The notes under the pieces: model-generated
What the model saw: the letters and a program-made list of their open reading frames with translations, nothing else
Told to the model about the DNA's origin: nothing
Database searches by the model: none
Translations under genes and position numbers: made by a program
Origin: DATBFX01 sp034667245
GTDB taxonomy: Bacteria > Chloroflexota > Chloroflexia > Thermomicrobiales > UBA6265
Assembly (NCBI GenBank): GCA_034667245.1
Contig: JAXDKI010000515.1
Location: 1-14,068 of the forward strand
DNA length: 14,068 nucleotides
Direction: 5' to 3'
In this document: positions 1-6,421 of the stretch, piece after piece
Position numbering within the stretch: the stretch's first letter is position 1
Layout of the letters: the number at the start of each line of letters is the position of its first letter

Positions 1-1
1 C

Positions 2-289
2 GAACCGATGCCCTTCGTCGCCGAGGTCTGGTCGCCGTCGACGGGCCGCTTCGACGTGGATGAGAAGCTGCCGGCGTATCAGCGGCGCGGCGATCTCGAG
101 ATCTGGCGCCTGCACCCGCACGATCGAGCGCTGACCGTCTGGCGCAGGCAGCCTCACGGCACCTACTCGGAAAAGGTACGCCGAGTTCGACGTCGAGCCA
201 CTTGCTCGCACCGAACTCGTCGACGATCGGACCGTTATCACTTCGGCACGAGCCTTGCCTCCTTAGCAGAGCTCGCGCCTCGTTCCTAA
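2..289 (+). CDS. Uma2-family (DUF820) protein, 3' part only, decayed tail
   Basis: The gene enters from outside the window; the open frame starts at base 2. The first ~55 residues match the C-terminal half of the Uma2/DUF820 family, a PD-(D/E)xK nuclease-like fold common in multicopy in Chloroflexota and cyanobacteria. Visible signatures are the VAEVWSPST strand, with the acidic residue of the presumed active site, then DVDEKLPAYQRRG with the conserved Lys, then EIWRLHP. After GTYSEK (about base 175) the frame turns into an Arg-rich string (RRVRRR) that looks out of phase. Shifting one base at the AAAAGG tract (172-177) gives a more ordinary tail ending at a TAG at 264-266. Either the gene is frameshifted or its end is degenerate. 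Family assignment is fairly safe; cellular function of Uma2 proteins is poorly known. Confidence 0.65.
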   Translation, partial: EPMPFVAEVWSPSTGRFDVDEKLPAYQRRGDLEIWRLHPHDRALTVWRRQPHGTYSEKVRRVRRRATCSHRTRRRSDRYHFGTSLASLAELAPRS

Positions 290-510
290 TCCAGATGATT
301 CTTCGGCTCCCCGTAACCGGTCCGATTGAACGTCACGGCAAAATAGCGGTCTCCCAGGAAAGAACCAGAAGGCTCTGGGTGGGTATCCGATGACACGAAA
401 TCGGTCTGGGAGTCGCGCGGCATCGAACTCGCCTTCCATCCTCCGGTCGGATACGTGCTTGGACGTGATCACCGGACTGAACATCCACTCCTTTTAGCGC
501 CGAGCGCGCC
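290..510. other. Intergenic stretch, no gene seen
   Basis: This stretch lies between the convergent ends of the Uma2-like fragment and the minus-strand deaminase. Open frames here are short, lack ribosome binding sites and show no recognisable protein pattern. I see no convincing U-tract terminator. Confidence 0.5.
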
Positions 511-1875
511 CTACGGCGACTCGCCGCGCACCATCGCCCGCGCAATCGCGTTGTGCCGCGCGATCAGGGGCGGCAGGTCCACGCCAAGCAGCTCGCCGTC
601 TCGGATGCGGACGCGGCCGTTGATGACGCTGAGATCGACGGCCGGCGGCTGGCAGAAGGCGAGAGCCGCGAGGGGGTCGTGGACCGCGCCGCCGGCAAAG
701 CCGAGTCTGTCGAGCCGGAAGCCGATCAGGTCGCCGGCCATGCCCGGGGCGAGCACGCCGACGTCGTCGCGGCCGAGCACCTCGGCCCCGCCGCGGGTGG
801 CGAGGCGAAGCGCCTCGGCTGCGGAGAGCGCATCCGGACCGTTCGCGACCCGTTGCAGCAGCATCGCCTGCCGTGCTTCGGCCAGCAGGTGGCTGCCGTC
901 GTTGGAGGCCGAGCCGTCCACGCCGAGCCCGACGCGGCAGCCGGCGGCGAGCCACGACCGGACCGGCGCGATCCCGGACGCGAGCCGCATGTTTGAGGTC
1001 GGACAATGGGCGATGCCGGTGTGGGTCGCCCCGAGGCGCTTTACTTCCGGCGGATGGGCATGAACCATGTGCGCGTGCCAGACGTCCGCCCCGGTCCAAC
1101 CCAGGTCCTCCGCCAGCTCCACCGGCGTCTTGCCGAACGTCTGCCGGCAGTAGTCTTCCTCGTCGCGCGTCTCCGCCAGGTGGGTGTGGACGTGCACACC
1201 GTACGACCGGGCAAGCTCGACGCTTTGGCGCATCAGGTCCGGCGAGACCGAGAACGGCGAGCACGGCGCAAGCACGATTCGCAGCATGGCGTAGCGATCC
1301 GGATCGTGATAGGTCTCGATCGCCCGGCGAGAGTCGCGCAGGATCGCCTCCTCATCCTCCACCACGGCATCGGGCGGCAGGCCGCCCTTCGACTCTCCGA
1401 CGGACATCGAACCGCGACTGGCGTGGAAGCGAATACCGAGTTCCTGCGCCGCCTCGATCTGGTCGTCGATCCGCGCCCCGTTAGGCCACAGGTAGGTGTG
1501 ATCGCTCGCCGTCGTACAGCCCGAGAGCATCAACTCGGCGATCGCGATCTTCGTGCTGACGGCGATTGCCTCCGGCGTCATCCGCGCCCAGATTGGGTAG
1601 TGGACGACGAGCCAATCGAACAGTTTCGCGTTCTGTGCGGCCGGGAGGTTGCGCGTCAGCGTCTGGAAGAAGTGATGGTGGGTGTTGACGAGTCCCGGCA
1701 GGATGACCATGCCGCGTGCCTCAATCGTCTCGTCGGCGGCGTCGGGCAGCTCGTCGGTCGGTCCCACCTGCCGAATGACGTTGTCTACCGCATATACGCC
1801 GCCATCCGGGATGCGCGTATCACCATCGTCCATCGTGACGACGAGGTCGGCGTTCCTGATGAGAAGCGATGGCAT
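511..1875 (-). CDS. 8-oxoguanine deaminase-like amidohydrolase
   Basis: A 454-residue cytosolic metal-dependent hydrolase of the amidohydrolase superfamily (ATZ/TRZ-guanine deaminase branch). The closest pattern I recognise is 8-oxoguanine deaminase, which converts 8-oxoguanine to urate plus ammonia. Visible features: an N-terminal beta-sandwich strand (LLIRNADLVVTM); the metal motif in PGLVNTHHHFFQTLTR (H66, H68); SGCTTASDHTY near 118-128; VHVHTHLAET (H232, E235); WHAHMVH near 266-272; and the GVDGSASNDGSHLL block with the catalytic/metal Asp at 320. Length is normal for the family (about 450). ATG at 1875 is preceded by AGGAG with 9-nt spacing. It is transcribed alone. A purine salvage or damaged-base role is likely. 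Other deaminase substrates (guanine, cytosine derivatives, s-triazines) cannot be excluded from sequence, so the exact substrate is less certain than the family. Confidence 0.85.
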   Translation of the reverse strand: MPSLLIRNADLVVTMDDGDTRIPDGGVYAVDNVIRQVGPTDELPDAADETIEARGMVILPGLVNTHHHFFQTLTRNLPAAQNAKLFDWLVVHYPIWARMTPEAIAVSTKIAIAELMLSGCTTASDHTYLWPNGARIDDQIEAAQELGIRFHASRGSMSVGESKGGLPPDAVVEDEEAILRDSRRAIETYHDPDRYAMLRIVLAPCSPFSVSPDLMRQSVELARSYGVHVHTHLAETRDEEDYCRQTFGKTPVELAEDLGWTGADVWHAHMVHAHPPEVKRLGATHTGIAHCPTSNMRLASGIAPVRSWLAAGCRVGLGVDGSASNDGSHLLAEARQAMLLQRVANGPDALSAAEALRLATRGGAEVLGRDDVGVLAPGMAGDLIGFRLDRLGFAGGAVHDPLAALAFCQPPAVDLSVINGRVRIRDGELLGVDLPPLIARHNAIARAMVRGESP

Positions 1876-1921
1876 CTCAACTCACTCCTGATCCCGATTC
1901 TCCGGTTCTTGGTCCAACCGA

Positions 1922-1963
1922 GCGCCGGCGTCAGGATACCCGGCCCCTGCTGACGCTCGGCGC
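1922..1963. promoter_or_regulatory. Strong hairpin in the deaminase upstream region
   Basis: GCGCCGGCGTCAG (1922-1934) pairs with CTGACGC-T-CGGCGC (1950-1963): 13 base pairs with a single bulged T and a 15-nt loop. It lies about 47 bases upstream of the deaminase start, so it may fall in that gene's 5' leader. No riboswitch class is recognised; it could equally be a terminator-type stem of either strand without a T-run. Confidence 0.4.
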
Positions 1964-2103
1964 CGCCGCGTGCGCCAGACGCTCACCTCGTCGCTCCAGA
2001 CAAGGGGACCTCAGCTCCGCGCCGGAGCGTGATGATGTGCCTACGATGGCCAATCTTTGCTACGATTCCACTCCTGTGCCGTCACCGAGGGAGGGGGCGA
2101 CCG

Positions 2104-2328
2104 TTGCCAGATTTTCAGAAGGTCAATCCCACTGGAGTCTATACGCTTGCCGAGGCGGCTGCTCTCAGAGGGGTGAGCTACCAGAGCGCGCTCTACGCGG
2201 TGCATGCCGGGCACCTGCGAGCGGAGCAGGTCGGTGGACGCTTCGTCGTCTCGGGCACGGCCCTCAAGGCTTGGCGGCCCGGACGTCGTCAGCGGCGGCT
2301 ACCGGTGGCGCCCGGGCGGGAGCCATAG
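2104..2328 (+). CDS. Small helix-turn-helix DNA-binding protein (excisionase/MerR-like)
   Basis: A 74-residue protein. Residues 12-57 (VYTLAEAAALRGVSYQSALY to TALKAW) follow the pattern of the small helix-turn-helix domains annotated as excisionase-family or HTH_17. The order is a helix with LAEAA, the turn GVSYQSALYAV, then a short wing (AGHLRAEQVGGRFVVSGTALKAW) that usually ends by contacting DNA. The tail is very basic (RPGRRQRR). TTG at 2104 is chosen because GGGAGGGGG sits about 6 bases upstream; a start at 2029 would add a tail that does not look like protein. No phage or integrase gene is next to it, so a plain regulatory role is as likely as excision. Its target is unknown; the divergently transcribed deaminase is the nearest candidate. 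Confidence 0.7.
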   Translation: MPDFQKVNPTGVYTLAEAAALRGVSYQSALYAVHAGHLRAEQVGGRFVVSGTALKAWRPGRRQRRLPVAPGREP

Positions 2329-2373
2329 GTCGAGCCTGCCCCTGGGTAACCGTGCAAGGAGGAATCTGCGGGT

Positions 2374-2487
2374 ATGGACTTCTCCTTCGGTTGCCCGTGG
2401 CTCGTGATTAACCCGACCGGAGGAAGCGCCCTCGCCGTCCCCACGACCTCCTCGTGCGGAGTTAGAGGGATGTCCCCCCGCATCTGA
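2374..2487 (+). CDS. Possible 37-aa small ORF
   Basis: An ATG at 2374 follows an AGGAGG (11-nt spacing, long) and opens a 37-codon frame with two Cys and a short hydrophobic stretch (CPWLVINPTGG). There is no homology I recognise. It fills the otherwise empty gap before the permease promoter. It could be an unannotated small protein, a leader ORF, or chance. Confidence 0.2.
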   Translation: MDFSFGCPWLVINPTGGSALAVPTTSSCGVRGMSPRI

Positions 2488-2540
2488 GGCCCCGCCACTC
2501 CCTGCGAAAGCACCCCTACCTCGGACACGCACGTCCCCGT

Positions 2541-2569
2541 TTGACAGGCGCCGCGGTCGCCCCTACCAT
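2541..2569 (+). promoter_or_regulatory. Sigma70-type promoter for the first importer
   Basis: TTGACA (2541-2546), a 17-bp spacer and TACCAT (2564-2569). The -35 is perfect and the -10 matches 4 of 6. Transcription would start near 2576, about 80 bases upstream of the DppB-like ATG. This also argues against an upstream TTG start at 2541, which would lie inside the promoter. Confidence 0.6.
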
Positions 2570-2657
2570 CCCGCGGAGAACCCTTCAACGGAGACGGGTG
2601 GTGGGTCGGCACGTCCGTGTTGGGCGGCGGTCCCTATCCCTGGTGGGCGCCACTATC

Positions 2658-3608
2658 ATGGCAAATGTCGTCGCGCGGCGGCTGCTCCAGTTGATCCCGG
2701 TGCTGCTGCTGGCGACCGGGCTGGTCTTCGTCGTGATTCGACTGGCGCCGGGCGACCCGGCCCAGCAACAACTCGGGCCGCGCGCCGGTCGGAACCCCGA
2801 GGCGGTCGCCGCCCTGCGGCACAAACTCGGACTCGACAAACCAATCCCGGTCCAGTACGTCATCTGGCTCAGATACGCCGTCACCGGTGACCTCGGGAAG
2901 TCGGTCCGCAACCAACAACCGGTCAGCCACCTGCTCGGACCGAAGCTGATCGCCACCGGCGAGCTCGTCGTTGCCGCGCTCGTCTTTGCGGTGCTGGTAG
3001 CGCTGATCCTGGGGACGGCGGCCGCGCTGCGACCGGGCGGGTGGATCGATCAGGCGACGCGGGCGATCGTCGTCTCCGGACTGGCGATCCCGACCTACTG
3101 GCTGGGACTGGTGCTGCTGCTCCTCTTCGCCGTCCGCCTGAAGTGGCTCCCCGTCTCCGGCTACGTCCGGTTCACCGAAGATCCGATCGGCAATCTGAAG
3201 CACCTGCTCCTCCCCGCGCTCAGTCTCGGTGTCTTCGAAGCAGCGTTTTTCACCCGGTTCCTGCGGGCGGAGCTGCTCGAAGTCCTGAGGCAGGACTACG
3301 TCCGAACGGCGAACGCGAAAGGTCTGCCGGAGCGACTGGTGATCTCACGCCACGCGCTCAAGAACGCTCTGATCCCGATGGTCACTGTCCTCGGATTGGA
3401 ACTCGGCACGTTGATGGGCGGCGTGGTCATCATCGAGCAGGTCTTCGGCTGGTCCGGGATCGGCTGGTTGGCATTGCAGGCGGTCAAGAACCGCGACTAC
3501 CCGCTGTTGCAAGGGACGGTCCTCGTCGTCGCAGTCGCGGTCAGCCTGGCGAACCTGGTCGCCGATCTCGCCTACAGCGCGATCGACCCACGGCTGCGGA
3601 CGACGTGA
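2658..3608 (+). CDS. DppB/OppB-like ABC transporter permease (importer 1)
   Basis: A 316-residue inner-membrane permease of the dipeptide/oligopeptide/nickel family. It opens with the characteristic VARRLLQLIPVLLLATGLVF segment, followed by RLAPGDPA (28-35) and the LGLDKPIPVQY periplasmic block. Further transmembrane segments lie near 100-125, 135-160, 183-200, 238-262 and 285-305. The cytoplasmic EAA loop, which docks on the ATPase, is at 212-240 (DYVRTANAKGLPERLVISRH onward), and the protein ends in the usual AIDPRLR. Length is typical. ATG 2658 is chosen over upstream starts because family members begin this way; its SD (GGTGGG) is weak. It precedes the DppC-like partner by 64 bases. Substrate is unknown: this family carries peptides, nickel, glutathione and sugars. 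Confidence 0.9.
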   Translation: MANVVARRLLQLIPVLLLATGLVFVVIRLAPGDPAQQQLGPRAGRNPEAVAALRHKLGLDKPIPVQYVIWLRYAVTGDLGKSVRNQQPVSHLLGPKLIATGELVVAALVFAVLVALILGTAAALRPGGWIDQATRAIVVSGLAIPTYWLGLVLLLLFAVRLKWLPVSGYVRFTEDPIGNLKHLLLPALSLGVFEAAFFTRFLRAELLEVLRQDYVRTANAKGLPERLVISRHALKNALIPMVTVLGLELGTLMGGVVIIEQVFGWSGIGWLALQAVKNRDYPLLQGTVLVVAVAVSLANLVADLAYSAIDPRLRTT

Positions 3609-3672
3609 CGAGGCGCGAAGGCGAGTAATCGACCTTGGGGATAGGTGCAGTGACAAGCCTTCGCAGGTCGCG

Positions 3673-4587
3673 ATGATGACGAGCACCGAGGGTCATGCCG
3701 CCGGCACGACGGTGCCGTCCCGGCTGTCGCTCCCCGCCTCCTCGCCCACCCGCCTCCTCGCCTGGCGGCAGCGGCTACGCGGTCGGGGCGCGTTCTGGTT
3801 CGGCGCGGGGATCGTCGGCGTGCTGGTGCTGGCCGGATTGCTGGCGCCGGTGATCGCGCCATTCGATCCGCTCGCGATCCATCCCAAGGACGGCCTGAAG
3901 GCGCCGTCGTGGACTTATCCCCTGGGGACGGATGAGAACGGGCGGGACATCCTCAGCCGGTTGATCTACGCGGCGCGAACGTCGTTGCTCGTCGCGCTCG
4001 GGTCGGTCGCGGTCTCGGGATCGATCGGCGTGCCGCTTGGGTTGCTGGCGGGGTATTTCGAGGGACGCCTCGACGGACTCATCATGCGCGTCCTCGATGC
4101 GATCCTGGCCTTCCCCGTCATCCTGCTCGCGATCCTCGTCGTCGCTTCCCTTGGGACGCGGACGATCAATCTGGTTCTGACGATCGGGTTCGTCTTCATT
4201 CCGTACTTCACGCGTTTGGTGCGCGGCAACGTCCTGGCCGTCAAGCATCGGGAGTTCGTCGAGGCGAGCCGGTCCTGTGGCGCGGGAACGGCCTACCTCA
4301 TCTTCCGCGTCGTCTTCCCGAACGTCCTCTCGCCGGTCGTCGTCCAGGCATCGCTCACCATGTCGCTCGCGGTCCTGATCGAGGCCTCGCTCTCCTTCGT
4401 CGGCGTCGGCGTGCAACCGCCGAAACCGGCCTGGGGCTCGATGCTCCAGGCCTCCCAGCTCTACCTGCCGACGGCACCCTGGTACGTCCTGGCACCCGGC
4501 GCGTGCATCTTTCTCTCGGTGCTCGGGTTCAACCTGCTCGGAGATGGACTACGAGACGTCCTCGATCCGGGAAGACGCGGTCGGTGA
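3673..4587 (+). CDS. DppC/OppC-like ABC transporter permease (importer 1)
   Basis: A 304-residue partner of the preceding permease, forming the membrane heterodimer of importer 1. Features in order: a polar N-terminal tail of ~40 residues, a first membrane helix (43-63, ending LAPVIAPFDPL), the periplasmic PLGTDENGRDILSR motif (83-96) diagnostic of DppC, helices near 101-127 and 140-160, the EAA loop at 195-221 (FVEASRSCGAGTAYLIFRVV onward), SFVGVGVQPPKPAWG (241-255), and the terminal NLLGDGLRDVLDP. ATG 3673 or 3676 could be the start; the SD is poor, so coupling to the upstream gene is plausible. No ATPase genes follow: the next frame is a gene remnant. The ATPases must be encoded elsewhere, or were lost with the deletion seen downstream. 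Confidence 0.9.
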   Translation: MMTSTEGHAAGTTVPSRLSLPASSPTRLLAWRQRLRGRGAFWFGAGIVGVLVLAGLLAPVIAPFDPLAIHPKDGLKAPSWTYPLGTDENGRDILSRLIYAARTSLLVALGSVAVSGSIGVPLGLLAGYFEGRLDGLIMRVLDAILAFPVILLAILVVASLGTRTINLVLTIGFVFIPYFTRLVRGNVLAVKHREFVEASRSCGAGTAYLIFRVVFPNVLSPVVVQASLTMSLAVLIEASLSFVGVGVQPPKPAWGSMLQASQLYLPTAPWYVLAPGACIFLSVLGFNLLGDGLRDVLDPGRRGR

Positions 4588-4606
4588 GCGAGAAGGGCCA
4601 GGCTGC

Positions 4607-4756
4607 ATGAACCTCGGCGGAGCCTTCCTCTCGACCGGCTCGATCGCCTGGTGCGGCCGCCTCTCCTACAACGGCTGCGACAACAACGTCTCCCGCATCA
4701 CCGACAACGTGCTGCGGCGATTCGCCTCGACGGAGCCGAGAGCCGAGAGTCGGTAA
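4607..4756 (+). pseudogene. 3' remnant of an N,N-dimethylformamidase-like large subunit
   Basis: An open frame of 49 codons beginning just after the permease stop. Residues 3-41 (LGGAFLSTGSIAWCGRLSYN, then NNVSRITDNVLRRFAS) resemble, from memory, the conserved C-terminus of N,N-dimethylformamidase beta-subunit-like proteins, which are several hundred residues long. Only this tail is left, so the gene has lost its 5' part, with the deletion joint close to the end of the permease gene. The last residues (TEPRAESR) come from a 7-bp repeat tract and look foreign to the family. It may still be translated as a short peptide, since an AGAAGGG lies upstream. The assignment rests on pattern recall and needs a profile search. 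Confidence 0.5.
4731..4751 (-). repeat. Short 7-bp-period tract (3 units)
   Basis: Read on the minus strand the units are GACTCTC, GGCTCTC, GGCTCCG. This is the same degenerate heptamer pattern (roughly GRCTNNC) as the longer arrays at 9626-9697 and 13774-13915. It overlaps the end of the remnant frame. Confidence 0.4.
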
Positions 4757-4837
4757 GGGATTGTTGGCAGTGCGGCGGAGGATCGGCGAAACTCGCATCA
4801 TGCGAGATGTCGTTTGACCAATGGGAGGCAAGATTTC

Positions 4838-5443
4838 GTGTCGGAGTTGATGCCACAGGCGCGAGCGCTGTTGTACGAGTGGGTGCAGGCGGACAGTCTC
4901 CGCAAGCACTGCGAGGCGGTGTCCGCCTGCATGCGATATTTCGCCCGCAAGCAAGGAGCCGATGAGGATCTCTGGGGCGCGGTCGGGTTGCTGCACGATA
5001 TGGACTTCGAGCGGCACCCCAACCTGGAGCTGAGCGAGACAGGGCACCCATTCGTCGGTGTCGCCTATCTCCGCGCCAACGGCTGGAGCGAGGAGATTAT
5101 CCGGGCAATCCTGAGCCACGCCGACTACAGCGGGGTCGAGGCGGTCTCGCCGATGGAGAAAACGCTTCGTGCCGTCGACGAGCTGAGTGGATTCGCGACA
5201 GCCGTCGCGCTGGTGCGACCCGACAAGAGCATCCACAGCGTCGAGGTATCTTCTGTCCGAAAGAAGATGAAGGACAAGGCGTTCGCCGCCAAGGTCAATC
5301 GCCAGGACATCATTGCCGGTGCCGAAGGGCTGGGGATGCCGTTGGAGGACCTGATCCAGGAGGTCATCCTGGCGCTCCGGGCGGAAGCCGACGCGCTCGG
5401 ATTGGCCGGCACCGCACCGGCGGGAGCGGCCGCCGACAGCTGA
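4838..5443 (+). CDS. HD-domain protein (predicted phosphohydrolase)
   Basis: A soluble 201-residue protein with an HD metal-binding core: SLRKHCEAV (H24), GLLHDMDFE (H53-D54), SHADYSG (H94) and RAVDELSGF (D114). This is the H...HD...H...D order of the family, whose members cleave phosphate esters of nucleotides and related metabolites. The C-terminal third (KKMKDKAFAAKVNRQDI) is a helical region typical of the ~190-200-residue stand-alone HD proteins of environmental bacteria. GTG 4838 is preferred over TTG 4814 because GGGAGG lies 9 bases ahead of it. The stop is 19 bases before the truncated LysE gene, so the two were probably co-transcribed. The specific substrate is unknown. Confidence 0.8.
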   Translation: MSELMPQARALLYEWVQADSLRKHCEAVSACMRYFARKQGADEDLWGAVGLLHDMDFERHPNLELSETGHPFVGVAYLRANGWSEEIIRAILSHADYSGVEAVSPMEKTLRAVDELSGFATAVALVRPDKSIHSVEVSSVRKKMKDKAFAAKVNRQDIIAGAEGLGMPLEDLIQEVILALRAEADALGLAGTAPAGAAADS

Positions 5444-5462
5444 GCTCTTCCTGGAGGACTCG

Positions 5463-5693
5463 ATGCCCGACACCTCCACGATCGCGGTCTTCATGCTGGC
5501 GACCGGGGCGCTGCTGATCGTCCCCGGTCCGTCGGTGCTCTACATCGTCGCCCGCGGCATCGACCAGGGGCGCCGGGAGGCGTTGGGCCCCGGAGTCACA
5601 ACTGAGGGCGCTGTTGTCCCCGGCGCCTTCCTCAACGCCAACAATGTTCGCTGCAGCAGCGCCCGCCTAAACCCGCCTCGCGCGGCGCTATGA
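5463..5693 (+). pseudogene. Truncated LysE/RhtB-family exporter
   Basis: The first ~45 residues are a clear LysE-type amino-acid exporter N-terminus: a hydrophobic first helix (IAVFMLATGALLIVPGPSVL), the family PGP motif, then YIVARGIDQGRREALGPGV. After about base 5597 the frame no longer resembles the family and ends at residue 76, where normal members have about 200-215 residues and five or six helices. The start retains a good GGAGG SD 5 bases ahead. A deletion or frameshift has removed the rest. A functional transporter is very unlikely. Confidence 0.7.
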
Positions 5694-5795
5694 GGATCTG
5701 TGAAGCTCCTGCCGGATCGGTATGATGCCGTCCCGGTTTTGCTAAGAACGTACAGTTGAATTTCTACCGCAACTGCGCATTTGCCCACAAAACTG

Positions 5796-5824
5796 TTGAC
5801 AGCCGTCTGCGTTCTCGCTAAGAT
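5796..5824 (+). promoter_or_regulatory. Sigma70-type promoter for the RiPP-like peptide unit
   Basis: TTGACA (5796-5801), a 17-bp spacer and TAAGAT (5819-5824), set in a locally AT-richer stretch. The predicted start near 5831 leaves a ~58-base leader before the small upstream ORF. It is the best-looking promoter in the window. Confidence 0.7.
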
Positions 5825-5888
5825 TAGCTCATATCTGGCTCAAAAATCCCGTTTTCTCACGTGTATCGGCGGGATGCAGGAGAAAGGG

Positions 5889-5960
5889 ATGGCTGCGCGG
5901 AGCAGCCGGTCGTCCAACCACGCGGGGGAGCCGAAGTTGGCTCGGAGGAGGGCACTGTGA
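5889..5960 (+). CDS. 23-aa upstream ORF, translationally coupled to the peptide gene
   Basis: ATG 5889 has an AGGAG SD with 6-nt spacing (5878-5882). The 23-residue product is basic and Ser/Arg-rich (MAARSSRSSNHAGEPKLARR, then RAL). Its TGA (5958-5960) overlaps the ATG of the following peptide gene (TGATG), the classic arrangement for translational coupling. A GGCTGC/GCAGCC hairpin (5891-5907) forms within its first codons. The peptide sequence itself is not recognised; it may act only through being translated. Confidence 0.45.
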   Translation: MAARSSRSSNHAGEPKLARRRAL

Positions 5961-6103
5961 TGACGATGGAGCGGAAGGACCGGGAGCTGTACGAGACGCC
6001 AAAAGCAACCGCGCTGGGCAAAGTTGCCGCCGTGACGTTCGGTGCCACCGGCGCCAAGGGGCCTTATCGCACCAAGCGCCAATACAAGGGCAAAAAGCGC
6101 TAA
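5960..6103 (+). CDS. Putative RiPP precursor with lasso-family leader signature
   Basis: A 47-residue peptide. Residues 11-26 (YETPKATALGKVAAVT) fit the leader pattern of lasso-RiPP-family precursors: Y-x2-P, a Gly six residues after the Pro, and a conserved Thr, here T26, which in true lasso precursors is the penultimate leader residue. Cleavage would then fall after F27, giving a 20-residue core from G28 (GATGAKGPYRTKRQYKGKKR). The core has eight Lys/Arg and no Asp or Glu, so the usual isopeptide ring to an acidic residue at position 7-9 is impossible. Either it is a different RiPP that reuses the leader-recognition element, or a diverged, unmodified basic peptide. ATG 5960 has AGGAGGG 7 bases ahead; GTG 5957 is a possible alternative. 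No maturase, protease or transporter for it is visible nearby. Confidence 0.6.
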   Translation: MTMERKDRELYETPKATALGKVAAVTFGATGAKGPYRTKRQYKGKKR

Positions 6104-6129
6104 TTCAACTCGGTAGGGGAGCTCCCTTC

Positions 6130-6175
6130 ACGACGAGCGCGCACCCGACTGCCATGTCCGGTGCGTGCTCGTCGT
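6130..6175 (+). terminator. Terminator-type hairpin after the peptide gene
   Basis: A 16-bp stem (6130-6145 with 6160-6175, one G-U pair) around a 14-nt loop, 26 bases after the peptide stop. There is no proper T-run, as is common in GC-rich genomes, so it may also serve as a stabilising 3' end for a short abundant RNA. Confidence 0.6.
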
Positions 6176-6421
6176 TATCGGTCGGGACGAGTGCCTTACC
6201 GGTTCGTCTTTCGTCAGCACGTCCGCCAGTATCCCCTCAGACACGTCCGGAGGCCCCAGTCGGGCGATCGGTTCGCAAGGTCTTCGTAGCCACATCCGCG
6301 CGTTCCGCCGCACCGTGACGCGTCGACGCTTCGGTCGGTGAGCCGAGAACGCGCCGTAGTCGCCTCGACCGACGCGCCCCTGCCCCACCTTCTCGACGCG
6401 CAAGAACGCGTGCCGGATGGC
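6176..6421. other. Intergenic stretch, no supported gene
   Basis: Frames on both strands here (for example 6128-6403 minus) have Arg-rich, out-of-phase-looking translations and no SD. A few words in minus-strand frames faintly recall transposase text, but not enough to call. It separates the peptide unit from the convergent 75-aa gene. Confidence 0.4.

Noticed and set aside
494..1264. Second long minus-strand frame inside the deaminase gene
   Set aside because: Off-phase reading of the deaminase gene, Arg/Ala/Pro-rich, no SD.
2541..2657. Upstream TTG start extending the DppB-like permease by 39 residues
   Set aside because: The TTG is the -35 box of a promoter, and the added Arg-rich residues are not found in DppB proteins.
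4529..5494. 321-codon minus-strand frame opposite the HD gene
   Set aside because: Antisense shadow; the plus strand encodes a clear HD domain with an SD-supported start.
5960..6103. Calling the peptide a true lasso peptide
   Set aside because: The core has no Asp or Glu for the ring, and no lasso cyclase or protease gene is in the window; only the leader pattern is supported.
6128..6403. Possible transposase fragment on the minus strand
   Set aside because: Only a few vaguely transposase-like words in different frames, no inverted repeats or target duplication seen.
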